A stretch of 64,000 nucleotides of DNA. Origin: Hydrogenophilales bacterium (GTDB lineage: Bacteria; Pseudomonadota; Gammaproteobacteria; Burkholderiales; Thiobacillaceae). Below, one piece after another: positions 39,132 through 47,112 of the stretch; the stretch's first letter is position 1, and the number at the start of each line of letters is the position of its first letter. The notes under the pieces are model-generated. The model worked only from the letters and a program-made list of their open reading frames with translations, did no database searches and was not told the origin of the DNA. The position numbers and the translations under genes are program-made. The DNA is taken from the NCBI GenBank assembly GCA_016719465.1, contig JADJYY010000013.1:1-64000 (forward strand), read 5' to 3'.

Positions 39132-41837
39132 CTAGCCCAGGGCGATTGCGATGATTTCTTCCAATTGTTTTTTGTGCAGGCTGGCTATTCCGGTTGCGGG
39201 CGCGGAAGATTCCGGTCTGCCGGAATAGACCAGAGGGAGACGGGTGGATTGGGCCAGATGGTGGGCCATGAAACGCCAGGGCCCCTGGTTTCTCGGTTCA
39301 TCCTGGGCCCATATGATTTCCCTTGCCTTGGGATAACGCGCCAACAGCGCGCGCAGTTCCAGGTCGGGGAACGGATATAACTGCTCCACGCGCAACAGGG
39401 CGATATGCCGCAAGTCCCTTTCCTTCCGCGCCCTGGCGAGATCGAAATAGACCCGCCCACTGCAGAAAACCAGCCGGGTGACCTCGGAGACGTCCGGATT
39501 CGCCGGATCATCGAGAATGGGCTGGAATGTGCCGTGCCCCAATTCCTGCAGGGGAGAAACAGAATCCGGATGGCGCAATAGACTCTTGGGGGTAAAAACA
39601 ATCAGTGGCTTTCTGTAGGGGCGAACCACCTGCCTGCGCAACATATGGAACATCTGGGCCGGCGTGCTGGGCTGCACGACCTGGATATTGTCGTGGGCCG
39701 CCAATTGCAGGAAACGCTCGATACGGCCGGAGGAATGCTCGGGGCCCTGGCCCTCGTAGCCATGGGGCAGGAATAGGGTCAGGCCGTTGAGGCGATCCCA
39801 TTTGGTCTCGCCGGAGGCGATGAACTGGTCGATCACCACCTGGGCGCCGTTGGCGAAATCCCCGAACTGGGCCTCCCAGATGACCAGTTGATCAGGGGCG
39901 GAACCGGCATAGCCATATTCGAAGGCCAGCACGGCTTCCTCCGACAGCAGCGAGTCGATCACCAGGAAATTGGCCTGGCCGGGAATCACGTGCTGGAGCG
40001 GGATGAACACGCCGGAATCCCATTTTTCCCGATTCTGGTCATGCAGCACGGCATGGCGGTGGAAGAAGGTACCGCGCCCCGCATCCTGCCCGGTCAGGCG
40101 CACCGGCGTGCCATCGGTGAGCAGGCTGGCATAGGCCAGGCTCTCGGCCATGCCCCAGTCCAGCGCCAGGCCGCCCTCCCCCATCAACTTGCGATCGTCG
40201 ATGATTTTCTTGACCCGAGGATGCAGGGTGAAGTTGGCGGGCACGTCCACCAGACGACGGGCCAGCGCCTGGAGGCGATTCATGGGAATGGCGGTCATGG
40301 CCGAGACCCGCCAATGGGTGTACTTGTAAATGTTCCAGTCCGCCGCGAATTCGCTCTTGGGGCCACCCTGATAGCCTACCGGCGTATCCAGGCTGGCCTT
40401 GTAGGCCTGGACCAGGGTGTCGGGCGTCTGATCGTCGAGGATTCCCTGTGCCACCAGCCATTCCGCATAGAGGGTGCGCGTGCTCGGCAGGGCATTGATG
40501 CGCCGGTACATGAGGGGCTGGGTCGCCATGGGCTCGTCCTGCTCGTTGTGGCCCAGGCGCCGATAGCAGATGAGGTCGATGGCGATGTCCCGTTTCCAGA
40601 ACATGCGGTATTCGATGGCAATGCGGGTGGCGCGGATCACCGCTTCCGGATCGTCGCCGTTCACGTGCAGCACCGGGGCCTCCACCATCTTCATCACGTC
40701 GGTGCAGTAAAGGCTGGAACGGGTATCACGCGGGTCGGAGGTGGTGAAGCCGATCTGGTTGTTGATGACGATGTGGATGGTGCCGCCGGTGCGGAAACCC
40801 CGCGTGGCGGCCATGTTCAGGGTTTCCATGATCACGCCCTGGCCGGCGAAGGCCGCGTCGCCATGGATGAGGATGGGCATGACCTGGCTGCCATCCCGGT
40901 CGCCGCGCCGTTGCTGCTGGGCGCGCACCCAGCCTTCCACCACGGGATTGACGATCTCCAGGTGGGAGGGGTTGAAGGCCAGGGCCACGCGGATGGAACC
41001 GCCGGGGGTATTCAGGTCCGCGGCGAAGCCCTGGTGGTATTTCACGTCGCCGCTCTTGTGGGCCTCGACCTCGTCGTGGTGGGCATGTTCGAACAGCTCG
41101 ATGACGGAACGGCCCAGCACGTTGTGCAGGACGTTCAGCCGGCCCCGGTGGGCCATGCCCAGGCCGATTTCCTGGATGCCTACACGGGCCGATTGCTCGA
41201 TCAGGTCGTTCAACAGCGGGATGAGGGACTCGCCGCCTTCCAGGGAAAAGCGTTTCTGGCCGACGAAGCGGGTATGCAGGGTCTTTTCCAGGGTTTCGGC
41301 GGCGGTCAGTTGGCGCAGAAGCCAATGGCGCAGGTCTTCGTCGAATTTGGGCGCGTATTGCTCGTTTTCCAGGCGTTTCTGCAGCCAACGTTTCTGCTGG
41401 GTATCGGAGAGGTGCATGTACTCGGCCGACAGCGTGCCGCAGTAGGCCTTCTTCACCCGACTGATGATGTTGCGCAGCGTGTCCCGGGGCGGACCGGCCA
41501 GGGAACCCGTCTCGTACTCCACGTCCAGGTCGGACGGGGTCAAGCCGTGGTTGCTGGGATCTAGTTCCGGGATATGGGGCGCGGGCAGGCGCTTGAGCGG
41601 GTCCAGATCGGCGGCGCGGAAGCCATGGAAGCGGTAGGCGTTGATGAGCTGCAGCACGCCGACCTGGGTCGCCTCGCATTTCAGCAGGGGCAGGTCGGAT
41701 ACATTGACCGCCTCCTTCTTCTCGAAGCGCATCGGCGGCGGCGGTGGCACCAGTTCGGGGCGTTCGGCTTCCAGGGCGACCAGGTAATCGGCGCTGCCGG
41801 AAAACAACGCGGTGGCGGGAAGTGAATCACGCTTCAT
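39132..41837 (-). CDS. sucA: 2-oxoglutarate dehydrogenase E1 component
   Basis: 901 residues, slightly short for the family (about 930-960). TPP-dependent decarboxylase of the TCA cycle. Seen are ARVGIQEIGLGMAHRGRLNVL, HGDAAFAGQGVIMETLNM with the TPP motif, NNQIGFTTSDPRDTRSS, and LFLPHGYEGQGPEHSSGRIERFLQLA. The N-terminus (SGSADYLVALEAERPELVP) is unlike the usual LFGGNAPYVEELYEAYL start that docks E2, and seems shortened. No sucB or lpdA follows; the next gene converges. Therefore the E2 and E3 partners must be elsewhere. It follows gltA by about 100 bases. Confidence 0.93.
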   Translation of the reverse strand: MKRDSLPATALFSGSADYLVALEAERPELVPPPPPMRFEKKEAVNVSDLPLLKCEATQVGVLQLINAYRFHGFRAADLDPLKRLPAPHIPELDPSNHGLTPSDLDVEYETGSLAGPPRDTLRNIISRVKKAYCGTLSAEYMHLSDTQQKRWLQKRLENEQYAPKFDEDLRHWLLRQLTAAETLEKTLHTRFVGQKRFSLEGGESLIPLLNDLIEQSARVGIQEIGLGMAHRGRLNVLHNVLGRSVIELFEHAHHDEVEAHKSGDVKYHQGFAADLNTPGGSIRVALAFNPSHLEIVNPVVEGWVRAQQQRRGDRDGSQVMPILIHGDAAFAGQGVIMETLNMAATRGFRTGGTIHIVINNQIGFTTSDPRDTRSSLYCTDVMKMVEAPVLHVNGDDPEAVIRATRIAIEYRMFWKRDIAIDLICYRRLGHNEQDEPMATQPLMYRRINALPSTRTLYAEWLVAQGILDDQTPDTLVQAYKASLDTPVGYQGGPKSEFAADWNIYKYTHWRVSAMTAIPMNRLQALARRLVDVPANFTLHPRVKKIIDDRKLMGEGGLALDWGMAESLAYASLLTDGTPVRLTGQDAGRGTFFHRHAVLHDQNREKWDSGVFIPLQHVIPGQANFLVIDSLLSEEAVLAFEYGYAGSAPDQLVIWEAQFGDFANGAQVVIDQFIASGETKWDRLNGLTLFLPHGYEGQGPEHSSGRIERFLQLAAHDNIQVVQPSTPAQMFHMLRRQVVRPYRKPLIVFTPKSLLRHPDSVSPLQELGHGTFQPILDDPANPDVSEVTRLVFCSGRVYFDLARARKERDLRHIALLRVEQLYPFPDLELRALLARYPKAREIIWAQDEPRNQGPWRFMAHHLAQSTRLPLVYSGRPESSAPATGIASLHKKQLEEIIAIALG

Positions 41838-41935
41838 GTCTGCCCCTCGAAATTCATGCCAGGTTGAAACCTAGTTCCAGGTTTGCTGCAGTGCAAGAAC
41901 CATTCTCGAGCAATTCACTGGGAAATTGACCCAGG

Positions 41936-43228
41936 TCATGCATCCCGCAGGGCGATGGGCACGAACTCCCGCCGTTGCGGGCCGGTGTAGAGCTGGCGCG
42001 GCCGGGCGATCTTGTGGCCGGGCGCCGCCACCATCTCGTTCCATTGCGCGATCCAGCCGGCGGTGCGGGCCAGGGCGAAGATGGCGGTGAACATGGAGGT
42101 GGGAATGCCCAGGGCGCGCAACACGATGCCCGAGTAGAAGTCCACGTTGGGATAGAGCCGCTTCTGGACGAAGTATTCGTCCTCCAGGGCGATCTGCTCC
42201 AGCTTGAGGGCGATCCTGAACATGGGATCGTCGTGCAGGCCCAGTTCGTCCAGCACCTCGTGGCAGGTCTGGCGCATGATGGCCGCGCGCGGGTCCATGT
42301 TCTTGTAGACCCGGTGGCCGAAGCCCATGAGCTTGAAGCCGGAGGCCTTGTCCTTGGCCCGGTTGACGAACTCGCCGATGCGGGAGATGTCGCCCATCTG
42401 CTCCAGCATGCTCAGCACGGCCTCGTTGGCGCCGCCGTGCAGGGGGCCCCACAGGCAGGCGGTGCCGGCGGCGATGCAGGCGAAGGGATTGGCGAAGCTG
42501 GAACCGGCGATGCGCACGGTGGACGTGGAGGCGTTCTGCTCGTGGTCGGCATGCAGGATGAAGATGCGGTCGAGGGCGCGGGACAGCACCGGGCTGGGCT
42601 CGTGGCTCTCGCACGGATTGGCGTGCAGCATGTGCAGGAAGTTCTCCGTGTAGCCCAGGTTGTTGCGCGGGTACATGAAGGGCTCGCCCTTGTTGTATTT
42701 GTAGGACCACGCCGCCACCGTGGGCACCTTGGCCAGCAGGCGGAACATCGAGATTTCCCGCTGCTTGGCGTCGGCCACATCGCTGCTTTCCGGATAGAAG
42801 GCCGCCATGGCGCCGATGATGGAAACCATGACCGCCATGGGATGGGCATCGCGGCGGAAGCCCTTGAAGAGCGACAGCATCTGGTCGTGCAGCATGGTGT
42901 GCTGGCTGACCAGGTAGTCGAATTCCTTCTTCTGCTCCGCCGTGGGCAGTTCCCCGTGCCAGAGCAGGTAGGCCGTTTCCAGGAAATCGGAGCGCTCGGC
43001 CAGTTGTTCGATGGGATAGCCCCGGTAGTAGAGCAGGCCCTGGTCGCCGTCGATGTAGGTGATGCTGGAGGAACAACTGGCGGTGGAAAGAAAACCCGGG
43101 TCATAGGTGAAGTGGCCCTGGTTGCCCAGGGCGCGGGTATCGATCACGTCGGGGCCCAGGGTGCCCCGCATGGTGGGGAGTTCGATGTTCTGGTCGCCGA
43201 TGGTCAGCGTGGCATTGGGCTTGTTCAT
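41936..43228 (-). CDS. gltA: Citrate synthase
   Basis: 430 residues of the hexameric gram-negative type. Features: TYDPGFLSTASCSSSITYIDGDQGLLYYRGYPIEQLA, the His in LHADHEQNASTSTVRIAGSS, GPLHGGANEAVL, GFGHRVYKNMDPRA, and the C-terminal RPRQLYTGPQRREFVP. It condenses acetyl-CoA and oxaloacetate. Its start overlaps the sdhE stop (ATGA), so it belongs to the sdh operon. Confidence 0.97.
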   Translation of the reverse strand: MNKPNATLTIGDQNIELPTMRGTLGPDVIDTRALGNQGHFTYDPGFLSTASCSSSITYIDGDQGLLYYRGYPIEQLAERSDFLETAYLLWHGELPTAEQKKEFDYLVSQHTMLHDQMLSLFKGFRRDAHPMAVMVSIIGAMAAFYPESSDVADAKQREISMFRLLAKVPTVAAWSYKYNKGEPFMYPRNNLGYTENFLHMLHANPCESHEPSPVLSRALDRIFILHADHEQNASTSTVRIAGSSFANPFACIAAGTACLWGPLHGGANEAVLSMLEQMGDISRIGEFVNRAKDKASGFKLMGFGHRVYKNMDPRAAIMRQTCHEVLDELGLHDDPMFRIALKLEQIALEDEYFVQKRLYPNVDFYSGIVLRALGIPTSMFTAIFALARTAGWIAQWNEMVAAPGHKIARPRQLYTGPQRREFVPIALRDA

Positions 43229-43476
43229 CTTGGGTACCTGGTTGTCCTGATCTCATCCACCACCACGCGGAATTCCGCGGGTGGCTCCTGTTCCCCAGTG
43301 AACCAGTCGAACAACGCCATGTCGTCCTGGTCCAGCAGCCTGGCAAAAGCGGTTTGCTGGTCGGCGGGAAGTTGCGAGTAACGCACGTCGAGAAAACGCG
43401 CCAGCCAGGCGTCCAGTTCCAGCATCCCGCGCCGGCATAGCCAGCGCAGGCGGCTCGGGTTCGGCTGGCCATCCAT
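43225..43476 (-). CDS. sdhE: SdhE, FAD assembly factor for succinate dehydrogenase
   Basis: 83 residues from ATG 43476. The RGMLELD motif near residue 17 contains the conserved RGxxE that is needed for flavinylation of SdhA, and LLDQDDMALFDWFTGEQEPP is the second conserved segment. It promotes covalent attachment of FAD to SdhA. It lies between sdhB (five-base gap) and gltA (four-base overlap), the typical place in betaproteobacteria. Confidence 0.94.
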   Translation of the reverse strand: MDGQPNPSRLRWLCRRGMLELDAWLARFLDVRYSQLPADQQTAFARLLDQDDMALFDWFTGEQEPPAEFRVVVDEIRTTRYPR

Positions 43477-43481
43477 CGTGG

Positions 43482-44180
43482 CTAGAGCGCCCGTTTCACG
43501 AGAAGCGACTTGATTTTGCCGACGGCCTCGGTGGGGTTCAAGCCTTTGGGACAGACCTCCACGCAGTTCATGATGCCGTGGCAGCGGAACAGGCGGTACG
43601 GGTCTTCCAGATAGTCGAGACGCTCGTTGGTGGCCTGGTCCCGGGTATCGGCGATGAAGCGGTAGCCCTGCAGCAGGGCGGCAGGGCCCAGGAACTTGTC
43701 CGGGTTCCACCAGAACGAGGGACAGGAGGTGGTGCAGCAGCCGCACAGGATGCATTCCCACAGGCCATCCAGTTCGGCCCGGTCCTCCGGGGTTTGCAGG
43801 CGCTCGTTCTCCGGCTCCGGGTCCAGGTTGATCAGGTAGGGCTTTACGGCCCGGTAGTGCTGGTAGAACTGGGCCATGTCGACGATCAGGTCGCGGATCA
43901 CGCCCAGGCGCGGCAGGGGACGAATGGTGATCGGCTCCTTCAGGCCTTCCAGCGCCGTGATGCAGGCCAGCACGTTGGTGCCGTTGACGTTGACGCCATC
44001 GGAACCGCACACCCCTTCCCGGCAGGAACGGCGGAAGGACAGGCTCTCGTCCAGGGTGTCCTTGATGGCGATGAGGGCGTCCAGCACCTTCTTGCCCCTG
44101 GGATCGAAGTCGATGTCGTAATCCTGCATGCGCGGGGCCGCGCCGGATTCCGGGTCGTAACGATAGATGCGGAATTTCAT
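43482..44180 (-). CDS. sdhB: Succinate dehydrogenase iron-sulfur subunit
   Basis: 232 residues. Ligands for the three clusters are visible: CREGVCGSDGVNVNG with a further Cys for 2Fe-2S, CILCGCCTTSCPS for 4Fe-4S, and FRCHGIMNCVEVCPKGLNP for 3Fe-4S. It passes electrons from SdhA to quinone at SdhCD. It is separated from sdhA by about 170 bases that hold a palindromic repeat, unlike the tight spacing of the rest. Confidence 0.97.
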   Translation of the reverse strand: MKFRIYRYDPESGAAPRMQDYDIDFDPRGKKVLDALIAIKDTLDESLSFRRSCREGVCGSDGVNVNGTNVLACITALEGLKEPITIRPLPRLGVIRDLIVDMAQFYQHYRAVKPYLINLDPEPENERLQTPEDRAELDGLWECILCGCCTTSCPSFWWNPDKFLGPAALLQGYRFIADTRDQATNERLDYLEDPYRLFRCHGIMNCVEVCPKGLNPTEAVGKIKSLLVKRAL

Positions 44181-44197
44181 GACTGGACTCGCACGGT

Positions 44198-44315
44198 TCT
44201 CCCCCCTTTTGTAAAGGGGGGCTGGGGGGGATTTGACAACAGTTGCCAGACCGGGGCGTGGAAAAATCCCCCCTGTCCCCCTTCATCCCCGGACGGGGGC
44301 TTTACAAAGGGGGGA
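44198..44315. repeat. Palindromic repeat A (CCCCCCTTTNNNAAAGGGGGG type)
   Basis: Two half units, CCCCCCTTTTGTAAAGGGGGGCTGGGGGGGATTT and AAATCCCCCCTGTCCCCC...GGGGGCTTTACAAAGGGGGG, face each other across about 27 bases. The same unit occurs at 61425-61573. It sits between sdhA and sdhB inside the operon. It resembles widely spread intergenic MITE-like palindromes, but I cannot search for copies outside this window. Confidence 0.8.
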
Positions 44316-44349
44316 ACGCGGATGGAAACGATGCGGTCCGGATTCATCA

Positions 44350-46111
44350 TCAGTAAGTCCTCTCCTTCGGCTGGAAGGTCTCCACCGTCAGCGGCTTCAG
44401 CCGCACCGGCTTGTAGTCCAGGGTGTCGTTTTCCCTGAAATACAGGGTATGGCGCAGCCACTGGTCGTCGTCCCGCTTGGGATGGTCTTCCCGGGTATGG
44501 GCGCCGCGGCTTTCCGTGCGGGCCAGGGCGGAAACCAGGGTAGCCCGGGCGATGCCCAGTGAGGTTTTCCAGTTCCAGCGCTTCCAGGCGGGCGGTGTTG
44601 AACATCTTGCTCTGGTCCGACAGGGCCGCGTCGGGCAGCCGGGCCTCCACCTTGTCCAGCAGTTCCAGGCCTTCCTTGAGCAGGGCCTCGGTGCGGTAGA
44701 CGCCGCAATGGTCCTGCATGATCTTCTGCATCTCCACCCGCAGGCCGGCCACGGTTTCCGAGCCTTTCGACTTTTCCCAGCGCGCCAGTCGCGCCAGGGC
44801 CTTGTCCACCTGTTCCTCGGGCAAGGTGCGCGGGAACGGGTTCTCGCGCAGGTATTCGATCATGTGCTGGCCGGCGGCGCGGCCGAACACCACCAGGTCC
44901 AGCAGGGAGTTGCCGCCCAGCCGGTTGGCGCCATGCACGGAGACGCAGGCGCACTCGCCCACCGCGTACAGCCCGGGCACCGCTTCCTCGGGGCCGGTGC
45001 GAACCGGCGCCACCACCTGGCCATGCATGTTGGAGGGGATGCCGCCCATCATGTAGTGGGCGGTGGGCGTGACGGGAATCGGATCGGTGATGGGATCGGC
45101 GCCGGCGAACTGCATGGACAGTTCCCGGATGCCGGGCAGGCGGGCCTTGATCTTCTCCGCCCCCAGATGCTCGATCTTCAGGTGGACATAGTCGCCATGC
45201 TCGCCGCAGCCGCGCCCGGCGCGGATCTCCTGGGCGATGGAACGGGCCACCACGTCCCGGGACGCCAGGTCCAGGGCGTTGGGGGCGTAGCGCTTCATGA
45301 ACTTCTCGCCGTCCTTGTTCACCAGGTAACCGCCCTCCCCGCGCACGCCCTCGGAAATCAGACTGCCCACCTCCGGGATGCCGGTGGGGTGGAACTGCCA
45401 GAACTCCATGTCCTCCAGGGGCAGGCCGGCGCGCAGCACCATCCCTAAGCCGTCGCCGGTGTTGATGTGGGCGTTGGTGGAGTGTCGGAAGATGCGGCAG
45501 GCGCCGCCGGTGGCCAGCAGGGTGGCGCGGGACTCGAACAGGCAGGGCTCGCCGGTCTCGATCTCCAGGGCCACCACGCCCAGCACGTAGCCCTCCTCGT
45601 CGCGCACCAGGTCCAGGGCGAAGAATTCGTCGAAGAACTGGGTGCGGGCGGCGATGTTGCGCTGGTACAGGGTGTGCAGCAGGGCGTGACCGGTGCGGTC
45701 GGCGGCGGCGCAGGTGCGGATGGCCTGCTCGCCGCCGTAGTTCTTGGATTGGCCGCCAAACGGGCGCTGGTAGATCTTGCCGTTGTCGAGGCGGGAGAAC
45801 GGCAGGCCCATGTGCTCCAGTTCGTACACCGCCGGCAGGGCGTTGCGGCACATGAACTCGATGGCGTCCTGGTCCCCCAGGTAATCCGAACCCTTCACCG
45901 TGTCATACATGTGCCAGTGCCAGTTGTCCTCGGACACGTTGGCCAGGGCCGCGGTGATGCCACCCTGGGCGGACACGGTATGGGAACGGGTGGGGAAGAC
46001 CTTGGACAGCAGGGCCACCTTCAGGTTGGCCTGGGACAGTTGCAGGGCGGCGCGCAGACCGGCGCCGCCGCCGCCGATGATCACGGCATCGAATGTTCTT
46101 TTCGGGATCAT
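44350..46111 (-). CDS. sdhA: Succinate dehydrogenase flavoprotein subunit, one-base frameshift near the 3' end
   Basis: Normal SdhA up to about residue 517: FAD-binding AVIIGGGGAGLRAALQL, the His in RSHTVSAQGGITAAL that carries covalent FAD, and GANRLGGNSLLDLVVFGRAAG. After LEALELENL the frame shifts; one surplus base near 44560 (AACCTC-A-CTGGGC) breaks it. Deleting it restores LGIARATLVSALA and then DYKPVRLKPLTVETFQPKERTY with a TGA at 44350-44352, giving the usual length of about 586. The unrepaired frame runs on to 44177 over the start of sdhB. As this gene is central and otherwise intact, a sequencing or assembly error is the likeliest explanation. Confidence 0.93.
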
Positions 46112-46140
46112 GATTTTTTCGTCCGTTTCGTCGTTTGTCT

Positions 46141-46222
46141 CCCCCTCCCAACCTCCCCCGCCAGCGGGGGAGGAGATTCCTCCCTCCCCGTTTGCGGGGA
46201 GGGTCGGGGTGGGGAGGCTTTC
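46141..46222. repeat. Palindromic repeat B (double hairpin, CTCCCCCGCNNGCGGGGGAG type)
   Basis: CCTCCCCCGCCAGCGGGGGAGG and CCTCCCCGTTTGCGGGGAGG form two adjacent hairpins; the outer CCCCCTCCCAACC and GGTCGGGGTGGGG also pair. The copy at 62467-62545 has the same layout. It lies between sdhD and sdhA within the operon. Confidence 0.85.
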
Positions 46223-46238
46223 AACTTGCAGCAGGTAA

Positions 46239-46583
46239 TCACTTCACGCTCCAGAGGATGTCCACGGTCCAGACCAGGCAGCCCAGGTAAAGCGCGCCGA
46301 AAGCCAGGTACAGGGCCAGGCGCGGCACCAGGAAATGCACGTAATCGATGAAGATTTCACGCAGGCCGATCCAGGCATGGACCAGCAGCGCGGCGACGAA
46401 CAGCAGCGCGCCGACCTTCATCGCCAGGGGAGCGAACAGGCCATGCCAGGTAACGAAATCAATGGGACCGGCGGCCAGGAAGCAGATCAGGAAAACCAGC
46501 AGGAACACGGCCATGTAGATGGCGCTGGCCCGTTGCAGCAGCCACATGTCCAGCCCGCGACGGGCGCCGCCGACGTGTCTCAT
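46239..46583 (-). CDS. sdhD: Succinate dehydrogenase membrane anchor subunit SdhD
   Basis: 114 residues from ATG 46583. Three membrane helices (SAIYMAVFLLVFLICFLAA, MKVGALLFVAALLVHAWIGL, LALYLAFGALYLGCLVWTV). LLVHAWIGLREIFIDYVH contains the conserved His (heme b ligand) and Asp-Tyr near the quinone site. It anchors SdhAB with SdhC. Its ATG overlaps the sdhC stop by four bases. A 127-base gap with repeat B separates it from sdhA. Confidence 0.95.
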   Translation of the reverse strand: MRHVGGARRGLDMWLLQRASAIYMAVFLLVFLICFLAAGPIDFVTWHGLFAPLAMKVGALLFVAALLVHAWIGLREIFIDYVHFLVPRLALYLAFGALYLGCLVWTVDILWSVK

Positions 46584-46981
46584 GCCGCACCTCCCGTCAG
46601 GGTCAACAGGCCGATCAGGCCGACGACGGCGATGGCCGCGCCCAAGCTGAGCCAGGCGGTCTTGCGTGCCAGTTCCTTGCTCTCGCCCAAACCGAAATCG
46701 AAGCCCAGGTGGCGCAGGCCGGCCAGGAAGTGATGCAGGAGCGCCCACAGGGTACCCAGGCCGATCAGCCAGCCCAGCCCACCGGAGAAAAAGGCGCGCA
46801 CCACGGCGAAATCCTCGGGCGATCGCAGGGAGAGCGTCAGGGTGTAGAGCAGGCAGGGAATCGCCAGGGAGAGAAAGGCGCCGCTGGCCCGGTGCATGAT
46901 GGAAACCACCCCGCCAATGGGCAGCCGGATGGCAAGAAGATTGAGAAAAAACGGTCGCTGCCGATTCATCCGCGTGCTCAT
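46580..46981 (-). CDS. sdhC: Succinate dehydrogenase cytochrome b556 subunit SdhC
   Basis: 133 residues from ATG 46981, preceded by GGATGGAGAC; an ATG at 46996 is less well placed. Features: RPFFLNLLAIRLPIGGVVSIMHRASGAFL with the Ser and Arg at the quinone site, and LLHHFLAGLRHLGFDFG with the axial heme His. Three membrane helices. It is the first gene of the sdhCDAB-sdhE-gltA-sucA run. Confidence 0.96.
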   Translation of the reverse strand: MSTRMNRQRPFFLNLLAIRLPIGGVVSIMHRASGAFLSLAIPCLLYTLTLSLRSPEDFAVVRAFFSGGLGWLIGLGTLWALLHHFLAGLRHLGFDFGLGESKELARKTAWLSLGAAIAVVGLIGLLTLTGGAA

Positions 46982-47112
46982 GTCTCCATCCTTCATGAAG
47001 ACGCCCTAGCGTTGCATGGGCGTCGCTATAGTCGGCGCATTTAACGCTTATTGCGCCGCACAATCAACACCCGAAAACCCGCTTTTTTCGCGGGAAATGG
47101 CTCCCGGGCAAA

